Below the pieces are notes generated by a model that had not been told where the DNA came from, ran no database searches, and saw only the letters and a list, made by a program, of their open reading frames with translations. The translations under genes and the position numbers were made by a program. This document shows, one piece after another, positions 1-7,857 of a DNA stretch of 64,000 nt (the stretch's first letter is position 1; each line of letters begins with the position of its first letter). The DNA comes from Brevibacillus brevis (GTDB lineage Bacteria > Bacillota > Bacilli > Brevibacillales > Brevibacillaceae), in NCBI RefSeq assembly GCF_900637055.1, contig NZ_LR134338.1:5880001-5944000 (forward strand). Reading direction: 5' to 3'.

Positions 1-228
1 CTGGATGCACTCCTGCATTTGTGCCTCGTCGGTGACATTACAGCCAAAGCTGATTGCTTCGTGGCCTTCCTTTTGCAATTGGACAGCTGCTGCTTCCGCT
101 GATTCCCCATTTAAGTCCAGTATGACGACTTTCGCCCCTTCCTCGGCAAACGTCCGGGCAATCTCCAATCCAATTCCGCTCGCAGCCCCTGTTACTACTG
201 CTACCTGTTGCTCCAACAACTTCTCCAT
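1..228 (-). CDS. 3-hydroxybutyrate dehydrogenase-like SDR (N-terminal part; cut by window edge)
   Basis: Only the first 76 codons are in the window. They read as a classical short-chain dehydrogenase Rossmann start: VAVVTGAASGIG (TGxxxGIG NAD(P) motif, about residues 9-20) followed by an acidic DLN at the end of beta-2, which favours NAD(H). ATG at 228 has a GGAGAGGAG-like SD. It lies 65 bp downstream of a GntP-family permease in the same direction, with a sigma-54 promoter ahead of both. That context and the GLEIARTFAEEGAKV sequence fit 3-hydroxybutyrate dehydrogenase, which oxidises 3-hydroxybutyrate to acetoacetate in the cytosol. The SDR family is certain; the substrate is inferred. Confidence 0.75.
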   Translation of the reverse strand, partial: MEKLLEQQVAVVTGAASGIGLEIARTFAEEGAKVVILDLNGESAEAAAVQLQKEGHEAISFGCNVTDEAQMQECIQ

Positions 229-293
229 ACCCTACTATCTCCTCTCCTGTTCCTCATTTTCTCTGTCTATAAACTGGCTGATTCTGATGAAAA

Positions 294-1676
294 TTAGAAA
301 ATAGACACGGCGAATGCCAGGATGAACACGACTGCCGTTTTCAAAACGGTAATCGCGAAAATGTCTTTGTACGATTGACGATGAGTCAAACCAGTGATCG
401 CGAGCAGTGTAATGACCGCTCCGTTGTGCGGCAATGTGTCCATACCACCAGAAGACATCGAGGCAATACGGTGCAGCAACTCAGGGCTGATTCCCGCCGC
501 ATTTGCCATCTCCAGGTATTGCTTGCCCATAACCTCCAGTGCGATCGACATACCGCCCGACGCTGAACCTGTCACACCTGCCAGTACGTTTACAGCCAGT
601 GCCTCAGAAACCAGCGGATGATCACTTGCCCCCATAATCCAACCTTGGATGAGCTTGAAGCCCGGCAATGTTTTCACAACGTTTCCGAATCCAACTTCGG
701 AAGCCGTATTGAAGATCGCCAAGAGAGAGCCCATCGCGGCTGCAGTCAAACCGCTAGCCAGCTTGTTTTTGACTTGCTTCACATTGATTAAAAGCGCGGC
801 AATAATTCCAAGACAGAGCGAAATAATCAGTGACCAAGAAGATACGACGTTTTTCACTTTCTCAATCTTAAATGATTCTTTGAGGATCGCAGAATCGTAC
901 CACGTCTCTACTGTCCAAATCCCTCTGCTGAACATATAGTTACCCACGAGCACCAACGCCAACGGGAGAATCGCGACCCAGATGTTCATGTAGGATTCAT
1001 TTTTGATCAACTCTGGCTCGTTGGTATGTCCCTCACCGTAGCCTTCCCCAGCAGCGACAGCTTGCTTGCGTCTGCGCTCCAGCCATAGCATCCCGCCAAC
1101 GAAAACCATAATGGCGCCAATCGTTCCAACAACAGGTGCAGCATAAGCATCGGTACCAAAATAAGTCGTGGGAATGATGTTTTGAATTTGTGGCGTACCT
1201 GGCAAGGCGTCCATCGTATACGTAAAAGCTCCGAGCGCAATCGTTCCTGGAATGAGGCGCTTCGGAATATTGGCTTCACGGAAAATCGCAGCGGCAAACG
1301 GATACACAGCAAATGCCACAACGAACAGGGAGACCCCGCCATACGTCAAAATCGAACAAGCCAGAACGACAGCCAAGATTGCACGATTGGAGCCAAGTGC
1401 CTTCACAATCGTGTGGGCAATGGACGAGGCAGCACCGCTCAACTCCATGACTTTTCCGAAAATGGCACCCAGTAAGAAAATAGGAAAGAATGATTTCACA
1501 TAGTTTGCTGCATTCGTCATAAAGGTTTCGGTGTAGCTCGGCAGCAGAGAGATCCCGGAAAGGACAACGGCCAGCAGCGTAAAAATAGGGGCAAATACGA
1601 TAACAGGATAGCCCCGATACGCAAAAAACATCAGGAGACCGAGCGAAATCAAGATGGATAACACTTCGATGATCAT
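294..1676 (-). CDS. GntP-family permease (gluconate/hydroxy-acid:H+ symporter type)
   Basis: A 460-residue, very hydrophobic integral membrane protein with the long run of TM helices typical of GntP transporters (usual length about 440-460). The start ATG follows an AAAGGAG SD with good spacing. It sits between an SDR dehydrogenase (downstream) and a sigma-54 activator (upstream, same strand), and its upstream region has a sigma-54 type promoter. Family members carry gluconate, other hydroxy acids or, next to hydroxybutyrate dehydrogenases, probably 3-hydroxybutyrate. The transport family is well supported; 3-hydroxybutyrate as substrate is inferred from the neighbours only. Confidence 0.85.
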   Translation of the reverse strand: MIIEVLSILISLGLLMFFAYRGYPVIVFAPIFTLLAVVLSGISLLPSYTETFMTNAANYVKSFFPIFLLGAIFGKVMELSGAASSIAHTIVKALGSNRAILAVVLACSILTYGGVSLFVVAFAVYPFAAAIFREANIPKRLIPGTIALGAFTYTMDALPGTPQIQNIIPTTYFGTDAYAAPVVGTIGAIMVFVGGMLWLERRRKQAVAAGEGYGEGHTNEPELIKNESYMNIWVAILPLALVLVGNYMFSRGIWTVETWYDSAILKESFKIEKVKNVVSSWSLIISLCLGIIAALLINVKQVKNKLASGLTAAAMGSLLAIFNTASEVGFGNVVKTLPGFKLIQGWIMGASDHPLVSEALAVNVLAGVTGSASGGMSIALEVMGKQYLEMANAAGISPELLHRIASMSSGGMDTLPHNGAVITLLAITGLTHRQSYKDIFAITVLKTAVVFILAFAVSIF

Positions 1677-1762
1677 ATAATTCTCCTTTCAATTTTCTCC
1701 TCCGCTTACAGAGGAAATTGTGTGGGCTCACTTGAAGAAAACGCTTTCACATCCAACTCAAT

Positions 1763-1779
1763 TGCATGGACCATGCCAA
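1763..1779 (-). promoter_or_regulatory. Sigma-54 (-24/-12) promoter of the permease-dehydrogenase operon
   Basis: On the minus strand the site reads TTGGCATGGTCCATGCA. It keeps the invariant GG and GC dinucleotides at the right 10-bp spacing and differs from the YTGGCACGRNNNTTGCW consensus at two positions. It lies about 90 bp upstream of the GntP-permease start and points toward it. A PAS/AAA+ sigma-54 activator is encoded next door, so the match is functionally sensible. Confidence 0.8.
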
Positions 1780-1865
1780 CCCCAATCGATTCCAGAAAAA
1801 TCGTTCAACCATACCCGTTTATCGTGCCTAGACTGTTGGCAAGCAGATGATAGCGCTTGCATTTT

Positions 1866-1903
1866 TTCCGGATTTCCGGAATTTTTTGTCCGGTTTTATG
1901 GAA
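1866..1903. promoter_or_regulatory. Tandem enhancer-like dyads for the adjacent sigma-54 activator
   Basis: Two 16-bp dyads of the form TTCCGG-N4-CCGGAA lie at 1866-1881 (perfect arms) and 1888-1903 (GTCCGG-TTTT-ATGGAA, degenerate). Their centres are 22 bp apart, about two helical turns, so both would face the same side of DNA. They are about 90-125 bp upstream of the sigma-54 promoter, the usual place for bacterial enhancer-binding proteins. Assignment to the activator at 2082-3452 is inferred. Confidence 0.6.
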
Positions 1904-1983
1904 TCTAGCAAAAATCAGCCCACCTTTTCGGGAATCTGCTCCAGGAAGGCTACTGGGTTTAAGCGAGAGGTCATCTTCCTCTA

Positions 1984-1999
1984 TTCCAGAAAACCGGAA
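1984..1999. promoter_or_regulatory. Third copy of the enhancer-like dyad
   Basis: TTCCAG-AAAA-CCGGAA has the same 16-bp architecture as the two dyads at 1866-1903 and sits between them and the 3' end of the activator gene. The whole 405-bp gap 1677-2081 contains no convincing gene; it holds the sigma-54 promoter and these three dyads. Confidence 0.5.
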
Positions 2000-2081
2000 T
2001 CTACCAAAACGTTTTTCCTGCAGATGAAAAAAGCCGCGAACCTGGCTCAACGCCACATCCCCGACTTATACGCGCCTCGTG

Positions 2082-3452
2082 TTACTGGTACTTCTCCCAC
2101 TTTTCGTAAAAGCTGGACTTGCTGATTTGCAATAGCTTGGCGGCGGTAAGCTTGTTCCCCCCTGCTTGCTGCATCGCTTGGCGAAGCGCTTCCTGCTCAG
2201 CCTCTTCCAAGACTTGTTTCAATGGTCGAACAGCATGAGTTGGGACCGACAAGGATGCGAGCGCCCCTTCTTCAGATACAGGCAGCCAAATATGCTCTTT
2301 TTTCAGGACATCGTCTTCGATTAGATGAAGGGCTCGTTCCAGCACGTTTTTCAACTCCCGTACATTGCCTGGCCAGGAGTAGCCCCGAAGTACGTTCCAT
2401 ACCTCTTCATCAATGACCCTGACCACAACGCCAGTGGATTCGCCAAGCTGTTTGAGCAGGTTCGAAACCAGCTCCGGCAAATCCTCCAGACGCTCGCGCA
2501 ACGGAGGAATCGAGAGTGACACGACGTTCAAACGATAATAGAGGTCCGCCCGAAACTTTCCTTCCTTGATGCTTTGAAGCATGTCCGAATTCGTGGAAGC
2601 GATCACCCGTACATCGATTGGCGTCGTCCGTACAGCACCTACCCGCTCGACTTCTTTTTCCTGCAACACGCGCAGCAGCTTGGCTTGCAGCGGCAACGGC
2701 ATGTCCCCGATCTCATCCAACAAAATGGTTCCGTGGTTGGCCAGCTCGAACTTTCCTTTTTTTCCGCGGCGAACAGCTCCGGTAAACGCACCTTCTTCAT
2801 AGCCAAACAGCTCTGATTCCAGTAAAGAATCTGGAATAGCGGCACAATTCACCCGAATGAAAGGACCCATTTTGCGCTTGCTCTCGGCATGAATGGCGTG
2901 GGCAAACAGCTCCTTGCCCGTCCCGCTTTCGCCCGTGATGAGCACAGTCGAATCGCTTTTCGCAACTTTCTGAGAAAATTTCTTAAGCTCCTGCAGCTTC
3001 TGGCTGTACCCAACGATTTGATCAAAATGATAGGTAGCCCCCATCCGCCGCCGCAGCTCTTTCTTATAATAGGTCAGCTCATCCTTCAGCTGAGCAACCA
3101 TCGCAGCCAAGGCAGTGAGCTCCTGCACGTCCTGGAACAGCACCGTTCCCAGAACCGCAATCACTTTTCCTTCGTCCATGATCGGGATGCGATGCGCAAT
3201 CATGTTCTGTCCTTTTATTTGCTGAATGTCGGCGATCTCGGCAACGCCAGCCTGACCGACAATATGCATCCGCGTGTTTTCGATGACATCCGTCACTGGC
3301 TGTCCGATCACGTCCTGTACATTAAGAAATTCCCGATAGCTCCGATTCAATAAGAGTATTTTTCCGTCCTTGTCCGTTACGATCATCGGTTCATGGGCAT
3401 TTTCAAAAACGACCTCAAGCAATTTGCTCATCTGCTGGAGATTCCAATCCAA
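2082..3452 (-). CDS. PAS-domain sigma-54-dependent transcriptional activator
   Basis: A 456-residue enhancer-binding protein. An N-terminal PAS-like sensor covers about residues 8-105. The AAA+ domain follows, with Walker A GESGTGKE (174-181), the sigma-54-contact motif GAFTGA (221-226) and Walker B LLDEIG (244-249). A Fis-type helix-turn-helix closes the protein (about 415-456, GGNKLTAAKLLQISKSSFY). The start is TTG at 3452 with a GGGGGA SD. It hydrolyses ATP to open sigma-54 promoters, and the obvious target is the sigma-54 site at 1763-1779. The PAS ligand (perhaps a hydroxy acid or acyl-CoA) cannot be told from sequence. Confidence 0.93.
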   Translation of the reverse strand: MDWNLQQMSKLLEVVFENAHEPMIVTDKDGKILLLNRSYREFLNVQDVIGQPVTDVIENTRMHIVGQAGVAEIADIQQIKGQNMIAHRIPIMDEGKVIAVLGTVLFQDVQELTALAAMVAQLKDELTYYKKELRRRMGATYHFDQIVGYSQKLQELKKFSQKVAKSDSTVLITGESGTGKELFAHAIHAESKRKMGPFIRVNCAAIPDSLLESELFGYEEGAFTGAVRRGKKGKFELANHGTILLDEIGDMPLPLQAKLLRVLQEKEVERVGAVRTTPIDVRVIASTNSDMLQSIKEGKFRADLYYRLNVVSLSIPPLRERLEDLPELVSNLLKQLGESTGVVVRVIDEEVWNVLRGYSWPGNVRELKNVLERALHLIEDDVLKKEHIWLPVSEEGALASLSVPTHAVRPLKQVLEEAEQEALRQAMQQAGGNKLTAAKLLQISKSSFYEKWEKYQ

Positions 3453-3565
3453 AACCGGCTCCCCCTTTGTCTGAATGCTGCTGTGTCGAACGTTCGCTCA
3501 CTACTCGTTACACTAAAATTATACAGGAACGATCAGGGGAGGTGTGCTTTTTCATAAAGGCTGTG

Positions 3566-3952
3566 TTATCTAGGCTGCTCTTGTAATTGCTTGACCAATC
3601 GCTTGGGAGCCGCGCACATGTAGCCTTCCCGTATGTAATCCTCGATTTCATCATAGCTAGTCACGTTTTTGTCCAGGATCGAAACCCAGCCGTGATGGCC
3701 GATGTACGGCGTCTTGTAAAAATGCTCCTGCGCAAGCAAAATCTCTTGGGTCGTCTTCAGCACCTTCACAGAAAGGGAGGGGCCTTCAGTGCCCCCCTCT
3801 CCCAAAATGACAAACGGCTTGTCGTTTACGCGAAACGATGTATGTCCAAATGCGTCTACCTGCTCCGATACTTCTGGCAACCGCATCGCCAGCTCGCGAA
3901 CAGCAGCTACCATCTTCAAACCTTCTCTAGAAGAAATCTGTTCGTGCACCAT
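3566..3952 (-). CDS. MmcQ/YjbR-family DNA-binding-fold protein
   Basis: A short cytosolic protein (128 residues from the chosen ATG) with the MmcQ/YjbR (CyaY-like) family pattern: LPEVSEQVDAFGHTSFRVNDKPFVIL near the N-terminus and HHGWVSIL followed by a YREGYMCAAPKRLVKQL-like C-terminal helix. The frame is open up to a GTG at 3991 that would overlap the MFS stop by 8 bp. The ATG at 3952 has the better SD (GGGAGG), so it is preferred. It is probably co-transcribed with the exporter upstream. Family function is poorly defined. Confidence 0.8.
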   Translation of the reverse strand: MVHEQISSREGLKMVAAVRELAMRLPEVSEQVDAFGHTSFRVNDKPFVILGEGGTEGPSLSVKVLKTTQEILLAQEHFYKTPYIGHHGWVSILDKNVTSYDEIEDYIREGYMCAAPKRLVKQLQEQPR

Positions 3953-3983
3953 CTGGTCCAAGCCTCCCTTTTCTTCCAAACGC

Positions 3984-5210
3984 TTATACACCAGTCTGTT
4001 CTGTACTTTGCACCACGTTTCCTTCCCTCATACGATAAAGCGGCAAAATAAAGCTGAGACCAATGATCATCAGGAATGCAGCGATCCCGTATATGACTGC
4101 GAGCGGAAGATGCACTTTCAATACCCCTGTGATACTCATCATGACGACCATGGAGCCTGTAAACAACGGGGTCAGTATTCCATTCACCCGACCGATAAAG
4201 GTACTCTCGGTATTTTTAAGCAGCATGGTGTTGATCCCAATTTGAATGGAGGGCAGGAGCAATCCCGCGACGAACTGAGCAACAAGCGTCAGCCACAGAT
4301 TCGTGGACATCCCGCAAATCGCTACTGCGACCGCATTTCCAAGAAGCCCCATGACCAATAGCTTTTGCGGTGGAATCGTTTTGGCAGCTGCCATCGTCAT
4401 GGCCCCTCCAGCAATCATCCCCACACCTTGAGCGGTAATTAACCATTGCAAGCTTTCTTTTGGCAATTGCAGTTGTTCGGTCACGATAAAAATCCCAAGC
4501 GGCTGAATCATTCCCAATGAGAAACCCACAGCCAAAAAGCAAAAGCCAAGCATTGACAATACGCGACTGGAGAACACATAACGAATCCCGCTGACCATCT
4601 CCCCAAGCAGTGCCGTTTCTTGCTGCTCTTCTTTCTCAACACGATCTGGCGGCAGCAAATACAGGACGCCGGCCGCAGAGAGGAACGCAACTGCCGTGAT
4701 GACCATGGCAACCTCCATCCCCCATTGTTGGAACACAAACGTACCGACAATCGGACCAAATACCATAAAGATCGCGAAAATAGTCTGGTACGCGGACATT
4801 CCTACCTGAAGCTGTTCACCAGGTACATGCAGCTTGAACAGCTTCATTCCGGACGGTTGGGAAAACTGAGAGAGAATGGCTGAAATGAGTGTGGCAAAAA
4901 AGATGGCCTTCCACGAGCCATAAACGAAGGTAAGCAGCACTCCGACAACCGATAGAGCACTGAGCACCTCACACCAGACCATCGTTTTTCTCGGTTGCCA
5001 GCGATCGGCAAACGTACCAGCAAGAAAGGAAAACAGAAAGATTGGCGCATACTCCGCAACAGAAATCATGGATACGGCATACGGATCGCCTCCTGTATGA
5101 TCCATCACATAGAGCAGAATCGCCATGTTGCGCACCCATACTCCGATTTGCAACAGAAATGCTGATAACAAAATAGCCCTGACATAGCTGTTTTTCAAAA
5201 CATTTGACAT
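3984..5210 (-). CDS. MFS transporter (probable drug exporter)
   Basis: A 408-residue major facilitator with the even spread of hydrophobic helices expected for 12 TM segments and the FLAGTFADRWQPRK loop 2-3 motif (motif A-like) near residue 60. The N-half and length match the macrolide/multidrug-type MFS exporters of bacilli (MefA/YfmO-like; inference). Its AAGGAGG SD is buried in a stable hairpin directly before the ATG, with short reading frames upstream, so expression is likely controlled at translation or early transcription, as is usual for antibiotic-inducible exporters. The substrate is unknown. Confidence 0.88.
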   Translation of the reverse strand: MSNVLKNSYVRAILLSAFLLQIGVWVRNMAILLYVMDHTGGDPYAVSMISVAEYAPIFLFSFLAGTFADRWQPRKTMVWCEVLSALSVVGVLLTFVYGSWKAIFFATLISAILSQFSQPSGMKLFKLHVPGEQLQVGMSAYQTIFAIFMVFGPIVGTFVFQQWGMEVAMVITAVAFLSAAGVLYLLPPDRVEKEEQQETALLGEMVSGIRYVFSSRVLSMLGFCFLAVGFSLGMIQPLGIFIVTEQLQLPKESLQWLITAQGVGMIAGGAMTMAAAKTIPPQKLLVMGLLGNAVAVAICGMSTNLWLTLVAQFVAGLLLPSIQIGINTMLLKNTESTFIGRVNGILTPLFTGSMVVMMSITGVLKVHLPLAVIYGIAAFLMIIGLSFILPLYRMREGNVVQSTEQTGV

Positions 5211-5215
5211 AAAAA

Positions 5216-5250
5216 AGCCTCCTTATCCATTGCGATCTGGACAGGAGGCT
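5216..5250 (-). promoter_or_regulatory. SD-masking / terminator-like attenuator hairpin before the MFS gene
   Basis: In the transcript AGCCTCCT (5250-5243) pairs perfectly with AGGAGGCT (5223-5216), with an inner TCCA/TGGA stem in the loop. The right arm contains the SD of the MFS gene and is followed at once by TTTTTT and the ATG, so the structure could act as an intrinsic terminator or block ribosome binding. An open 43-codon frame (5354-5223) reads through the left arm and stops exactly at the SD. Confidence 0.65.
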
Positions 5251-5257
5251 ACGCATA

Positions 5258-5275
5258 TTATCGCCAAAAAGACAT
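5258..5275 (-). CDS. Candidate leader peptide MSFWR upstream of the MFS exporter
   Basis: A five-codon frame (ATG to TAA) with a plausible AAAGGG SD five bases upstream ends 8 nt before the left arm of the attenuator hairpin. A ribosome held here would cover that arm and free the MFS SD. The longer frame 5354-5223 is an alternative leader with a weaker SD. There is no direct proof that either is translated. Confidence 0.4.
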   Translation of the reverse strand: MSFWR

Positions 5276-5487
5276 AGAAACCCTTTGATGAGTCTAAAAA
5301 GGATCTACCATCTATTCGCCAATATGCACATACTACCCCTATCCAAAAACGCATCGTTTCATCCGATTGGTTTTGTGGAAATAGGAGTTAGCAGATCATT
5401 GGCTTAATGGTCACCCTTTCTTGTAGAATGACCCAAGAGTACCACAAAAAGTAATCCTGTGACAAGAAAAATTCATTTGATCTTGTC

Positions 5488-6828
5488 CTATGCTTTGTCG
5501 ACAAGTGTGATGCGCTCTGCTGCAGGAATGCGCGGCTGAGCGCCAGGGATCGCGGCTGGATAACCGATATGCAGGTTCCCCAGCACTTTTTCTCCTGGTC
5601 GAATGCCCATCGCTTCGCGGAATTCCGGCTCGTGTATCCACGGGTATGTCTCCCATGTCAGACCGATGCCTTTTTCCCACGCCAGCAAGCTAAAGTTATG
5701 AATGACAATGCTGGTCGAAGCGAAATCGTCCTGACGCGTAATCAGGTTCGGACTTTCTTCCATAATGACCGTCATCAGCATAGGAATCGCCATGATTTTC
5801 TTGTAAAACTTCTCGCCGACTTCTTTCTTTTTCGCAGGATCAATCTCACGCTTTTCCTTCATGATCCGCACGGCCTCAGCGATTCTTCTCTTGCCTTCCC
5901 CGTACGTCACAATAAAGCGCCACGGCTGCGTCATGTGGTAATTCGGCGCCCACACCGCTGTATCCATCAGCTCTGTAACCAGCGCAGGGTCTACCTCACG
6001 ATCTGTAAAACGATGAATCGAACGACGCTCTCTAATCAATTTTGCCAGTTCCATTTCTGTCTCCTCCATCTCGTTCCAGAGCCATTGCAACGCCCCCGGA
6101 AATCTGGCGTTTGCACTTTCGCTCAGATGATCCGCCCCGTCGTCAATGAGCAGGACGAGCTGATTCGCTGTAAAGCCGCTATCAGCCAATATCTGATGCG
6201 CTTCTTTTGTCAGCGGGACCATTTGTTTCTGGACGCTTTGTTTTTTTGCGCCTTCCTTACTGCCAACATCCATGTAGATGCGCAGCGCGGGATGGTACAT
6301 TTTCTTTTCCCGCATAAACGGAACCATGCCCTCATACCAATACGATCCCGAGATGCTGCCGATTTTCGTGAAAACGTCTGGATATTGGTGCGCAGCGTAC
6401 ATCGAAATCAAGCCGCCAAGCGAAAATCCGATGATCCCTGTTTTTTCCGGCCCAGGGTCTGTCCTGTACTTGCTGTCGATATACGCCTTACATTCATTGG
6501 CAACGTAAGAAAGATACACATCACCTTGCCCGCCAAAATCAATGTTGCGCTCAGGCGAGATCGCTTTGGAAAACCAAGGCGTATAGTCATCCCTGCGGTT
6601 TCCAGGTTGGATGCCGACGAGAATCAGCTCAGGAATTTTTCCCTCTGCAAACCTATCTTCGATTACATCAAGTGCAGTACTAAACGCAGGATCAAACAAG
6701 TCGCCGCCGTCGTGGACATACATGACCGGATAACGGGACGTACTCTTGTCATAGGATGGCGGCAAATATACGAGCAGAGCCCGGTGATGGCATACGTCTG
6801 CAAATAATTGTCCCCTCACGAATTGCAC
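5488..6828 (-). CDS. Ferric-siderophore esterase fused to a nitroreductase-family domain
   Basis: A 446-residue two-domain protein. Residues 1-255 are an esterase-D/Fes-like alpha/beta hydrolase (YbbA/BesA type) with nucleophile elbow GFSLGG (Ser136), an acidic residue near 187 and His234 (DGADHLSES). Residues 259-446 are a complete FMN-type nitroreductase (RERRSIHRFTDREVD start, NYHMTQPWRF, LAWEKGIGLTW). It is the last gene of the feuABC operon, where Bacillus subtilis has a stand-alone trilactone esterase. The esterase should cut imported ferric catecholate trilactone in the cytosol; the flavin domain might reduce Fe(III). An internal ATG at 6054 has a strong GGAGGAG SD, so a free nitroreductase could also be made. 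Confidence 0.88.
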   Translation of the reverse strand: MQFVRGQLFADVCHHRALLVYLPPSYDKSTSRYPVMYVHDGGDLFDPAFSTALDVIEDRFAEGKIPELILVGIQPGNRRDDYTPWFSKAISPERNIDFGGQGDVYLSYVANECKAYIDSKYRTDPGPEKTGIIGFSLGGLISMYAAHQYPDVFTKIGSISGSYWYEGMVPFMREKKMYHPALRIYMDVGSKEGAKKQSVQKQMVPLTKEAHQILADSGFTANQLVLLIDDGADHLSESANARFPGALQWLWNEMEETEMELAKLIRERRSIHRFTDREVDPALVTELMDTAVWAPNYHMTQPWRFIVTYGEGKRRIAEAVRIMKEKREIDPAKKKEVGEKFYKKIMAIPMLMTVIMEESPNLITRQDDFASTSIVIHNFSLLAWEKGIGLTWETYPWIHEPEFREAMGIRPGEKVLGNLHIGYPAAIPGAQPRIPAAERITLVDKA

Positions 6829-6837
6829 GTCCCTTCT

Positions 6838-7857
6838 TTATTTTTTGCGTCTGCTCAGTAGATAGAAGAAATACGGGACACCGATGATCGAAATGACAAT
6901 ACCAACTGGTAGTTCAATGGGTGTGAACACGGTTTTGGCGATAAAGTCAGCTGCCACGACCATAAGCATTCCGATTGTTCCTGACAAGGGAAGAACATAC
7001 CTGTGCTGGATTCCCGTCAAACGCTTCGCAATATGCGGTGCCATCAAACCAACGAATCCGATGCCTCCCGAAACCGACACACACGCGCTCACGATCCCGA
7101 TACTCGACAGCAGAAGAATATTGCGCTCCTTTTCCACGGACACACCCAAATTCTTGACGGATTCCTCGCTTAGTTGAAGCAAATCGAGAATATGCACCTT
7201 GCGCATTAAAACAGGAATGAGTATGACAAGCCATGGCAGCATCCCTGCAATATGCGTCCAGTTGGCACTCCAAATACTTCCTGAAAGCCAGACGGTTGCC
7301 ATTTCGAAATCGTTGGGATTCATCTTTAACGAGAGATACAGCGCCACGGCACCTAATCCGGAGCCAATGGCGATCCCTACCAGAATCAGCCGTTGAGGGT
7401 CAAGAGCTCCGTTTCGCCAGGCAAATATATAAATCAGTCCAGCTGCGAGCAAGCCACCTGTCAAACCGAACAAAGGCATAGCAATGATGGAATACCAGCT
7501 CGCATCCATAAATTGTCCACCGAAGAAAAACATAAAGGCGACAATAGCAGCTCCTGCCCCAGCATTTATACCCAATATCCCCGGATCAGCCAGCCCGTTA
7601 CGGGTGATCCCTTGAATGACAGTACCAGCGACCCCCAAGCCAAAGCCGACTAACGCCGCAATAACAATCCGCGGCAGGCGGAAATCGAAAATAACCAAAT
7701 CGTATTCCGCTACAGGATCAATTCGCAGTAACGTACGGATGACATCCAATATTGTCATGTCAAATACGCCATTGGTCAGGCTGATATAAATCGCAATCAA
7801 AATCAAGGCGATGTTGACGAGAAACAGCAAACGAAATCTACCTTTTCGATTAGGCAT
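6838..7857 (-). CDS. feuC: Siderophore ABC transporter permease (FeuC-like)
   Basis: A 339-residue FecCD-family permease with about nine to ten TM helices. It has the conserved GxxFQGxxRNxLADPxxLG-type region (VIQGITRNGLADPGILG near residue 85) and the C-terminal GFVGLMAPHIAKRL coupling segment. Its start overlaps the preceding permease by 8 bp, so the two are translationally coupled, and it is followed 9 bp later by the esterase-nitroreductase. It pairs with FeuB-like permease to import ferric bacillibactin/enterobactin-type siderophores. No ATPase is encoded in the operon; as in B. subtilis a shared ATPase (YusV type) from elsewhere would be needed. Confidence 0.92.
   Translation of the reverse strand: MPNRKGRFRLLFLVNIALILIAIYISLTNGVFDMTILDVIRTLLRIDPVAEYDLVIFDFRLPRIVIAALVGFGLGVAGTVIQGITRNGLADPGILGINAGAGAAIVAFMFFFGGQFMDASWYSIIAMPLFGLTGGLLAAGLIYIFAWRNGALDPQRLILVGIAIGSGLGAVALYLSLKMNPNDFEMATVWLSGSIWSANWTHIAGMLPWLVILIPVLMRKVHILDLLQLSEESVKNLGVSVEKERNILLLSSIGIVSACVSVSGGIGFVGLMAPHIAKRLTGIQHRYVLPLSGTIGMLMVVAADFIAKTVFTPIELPVGIVISIIGVPYFFYLLSRRKK

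Noticed and set aside
5569-6807. Long open frame on the plus strand (about 410 codons)
   Set aside because: It is entirely antisense to the esterase-nitroreductase gene, has no SD or recognised domain, and is rich in Arg/His/Phe as expected for a shadow frame.
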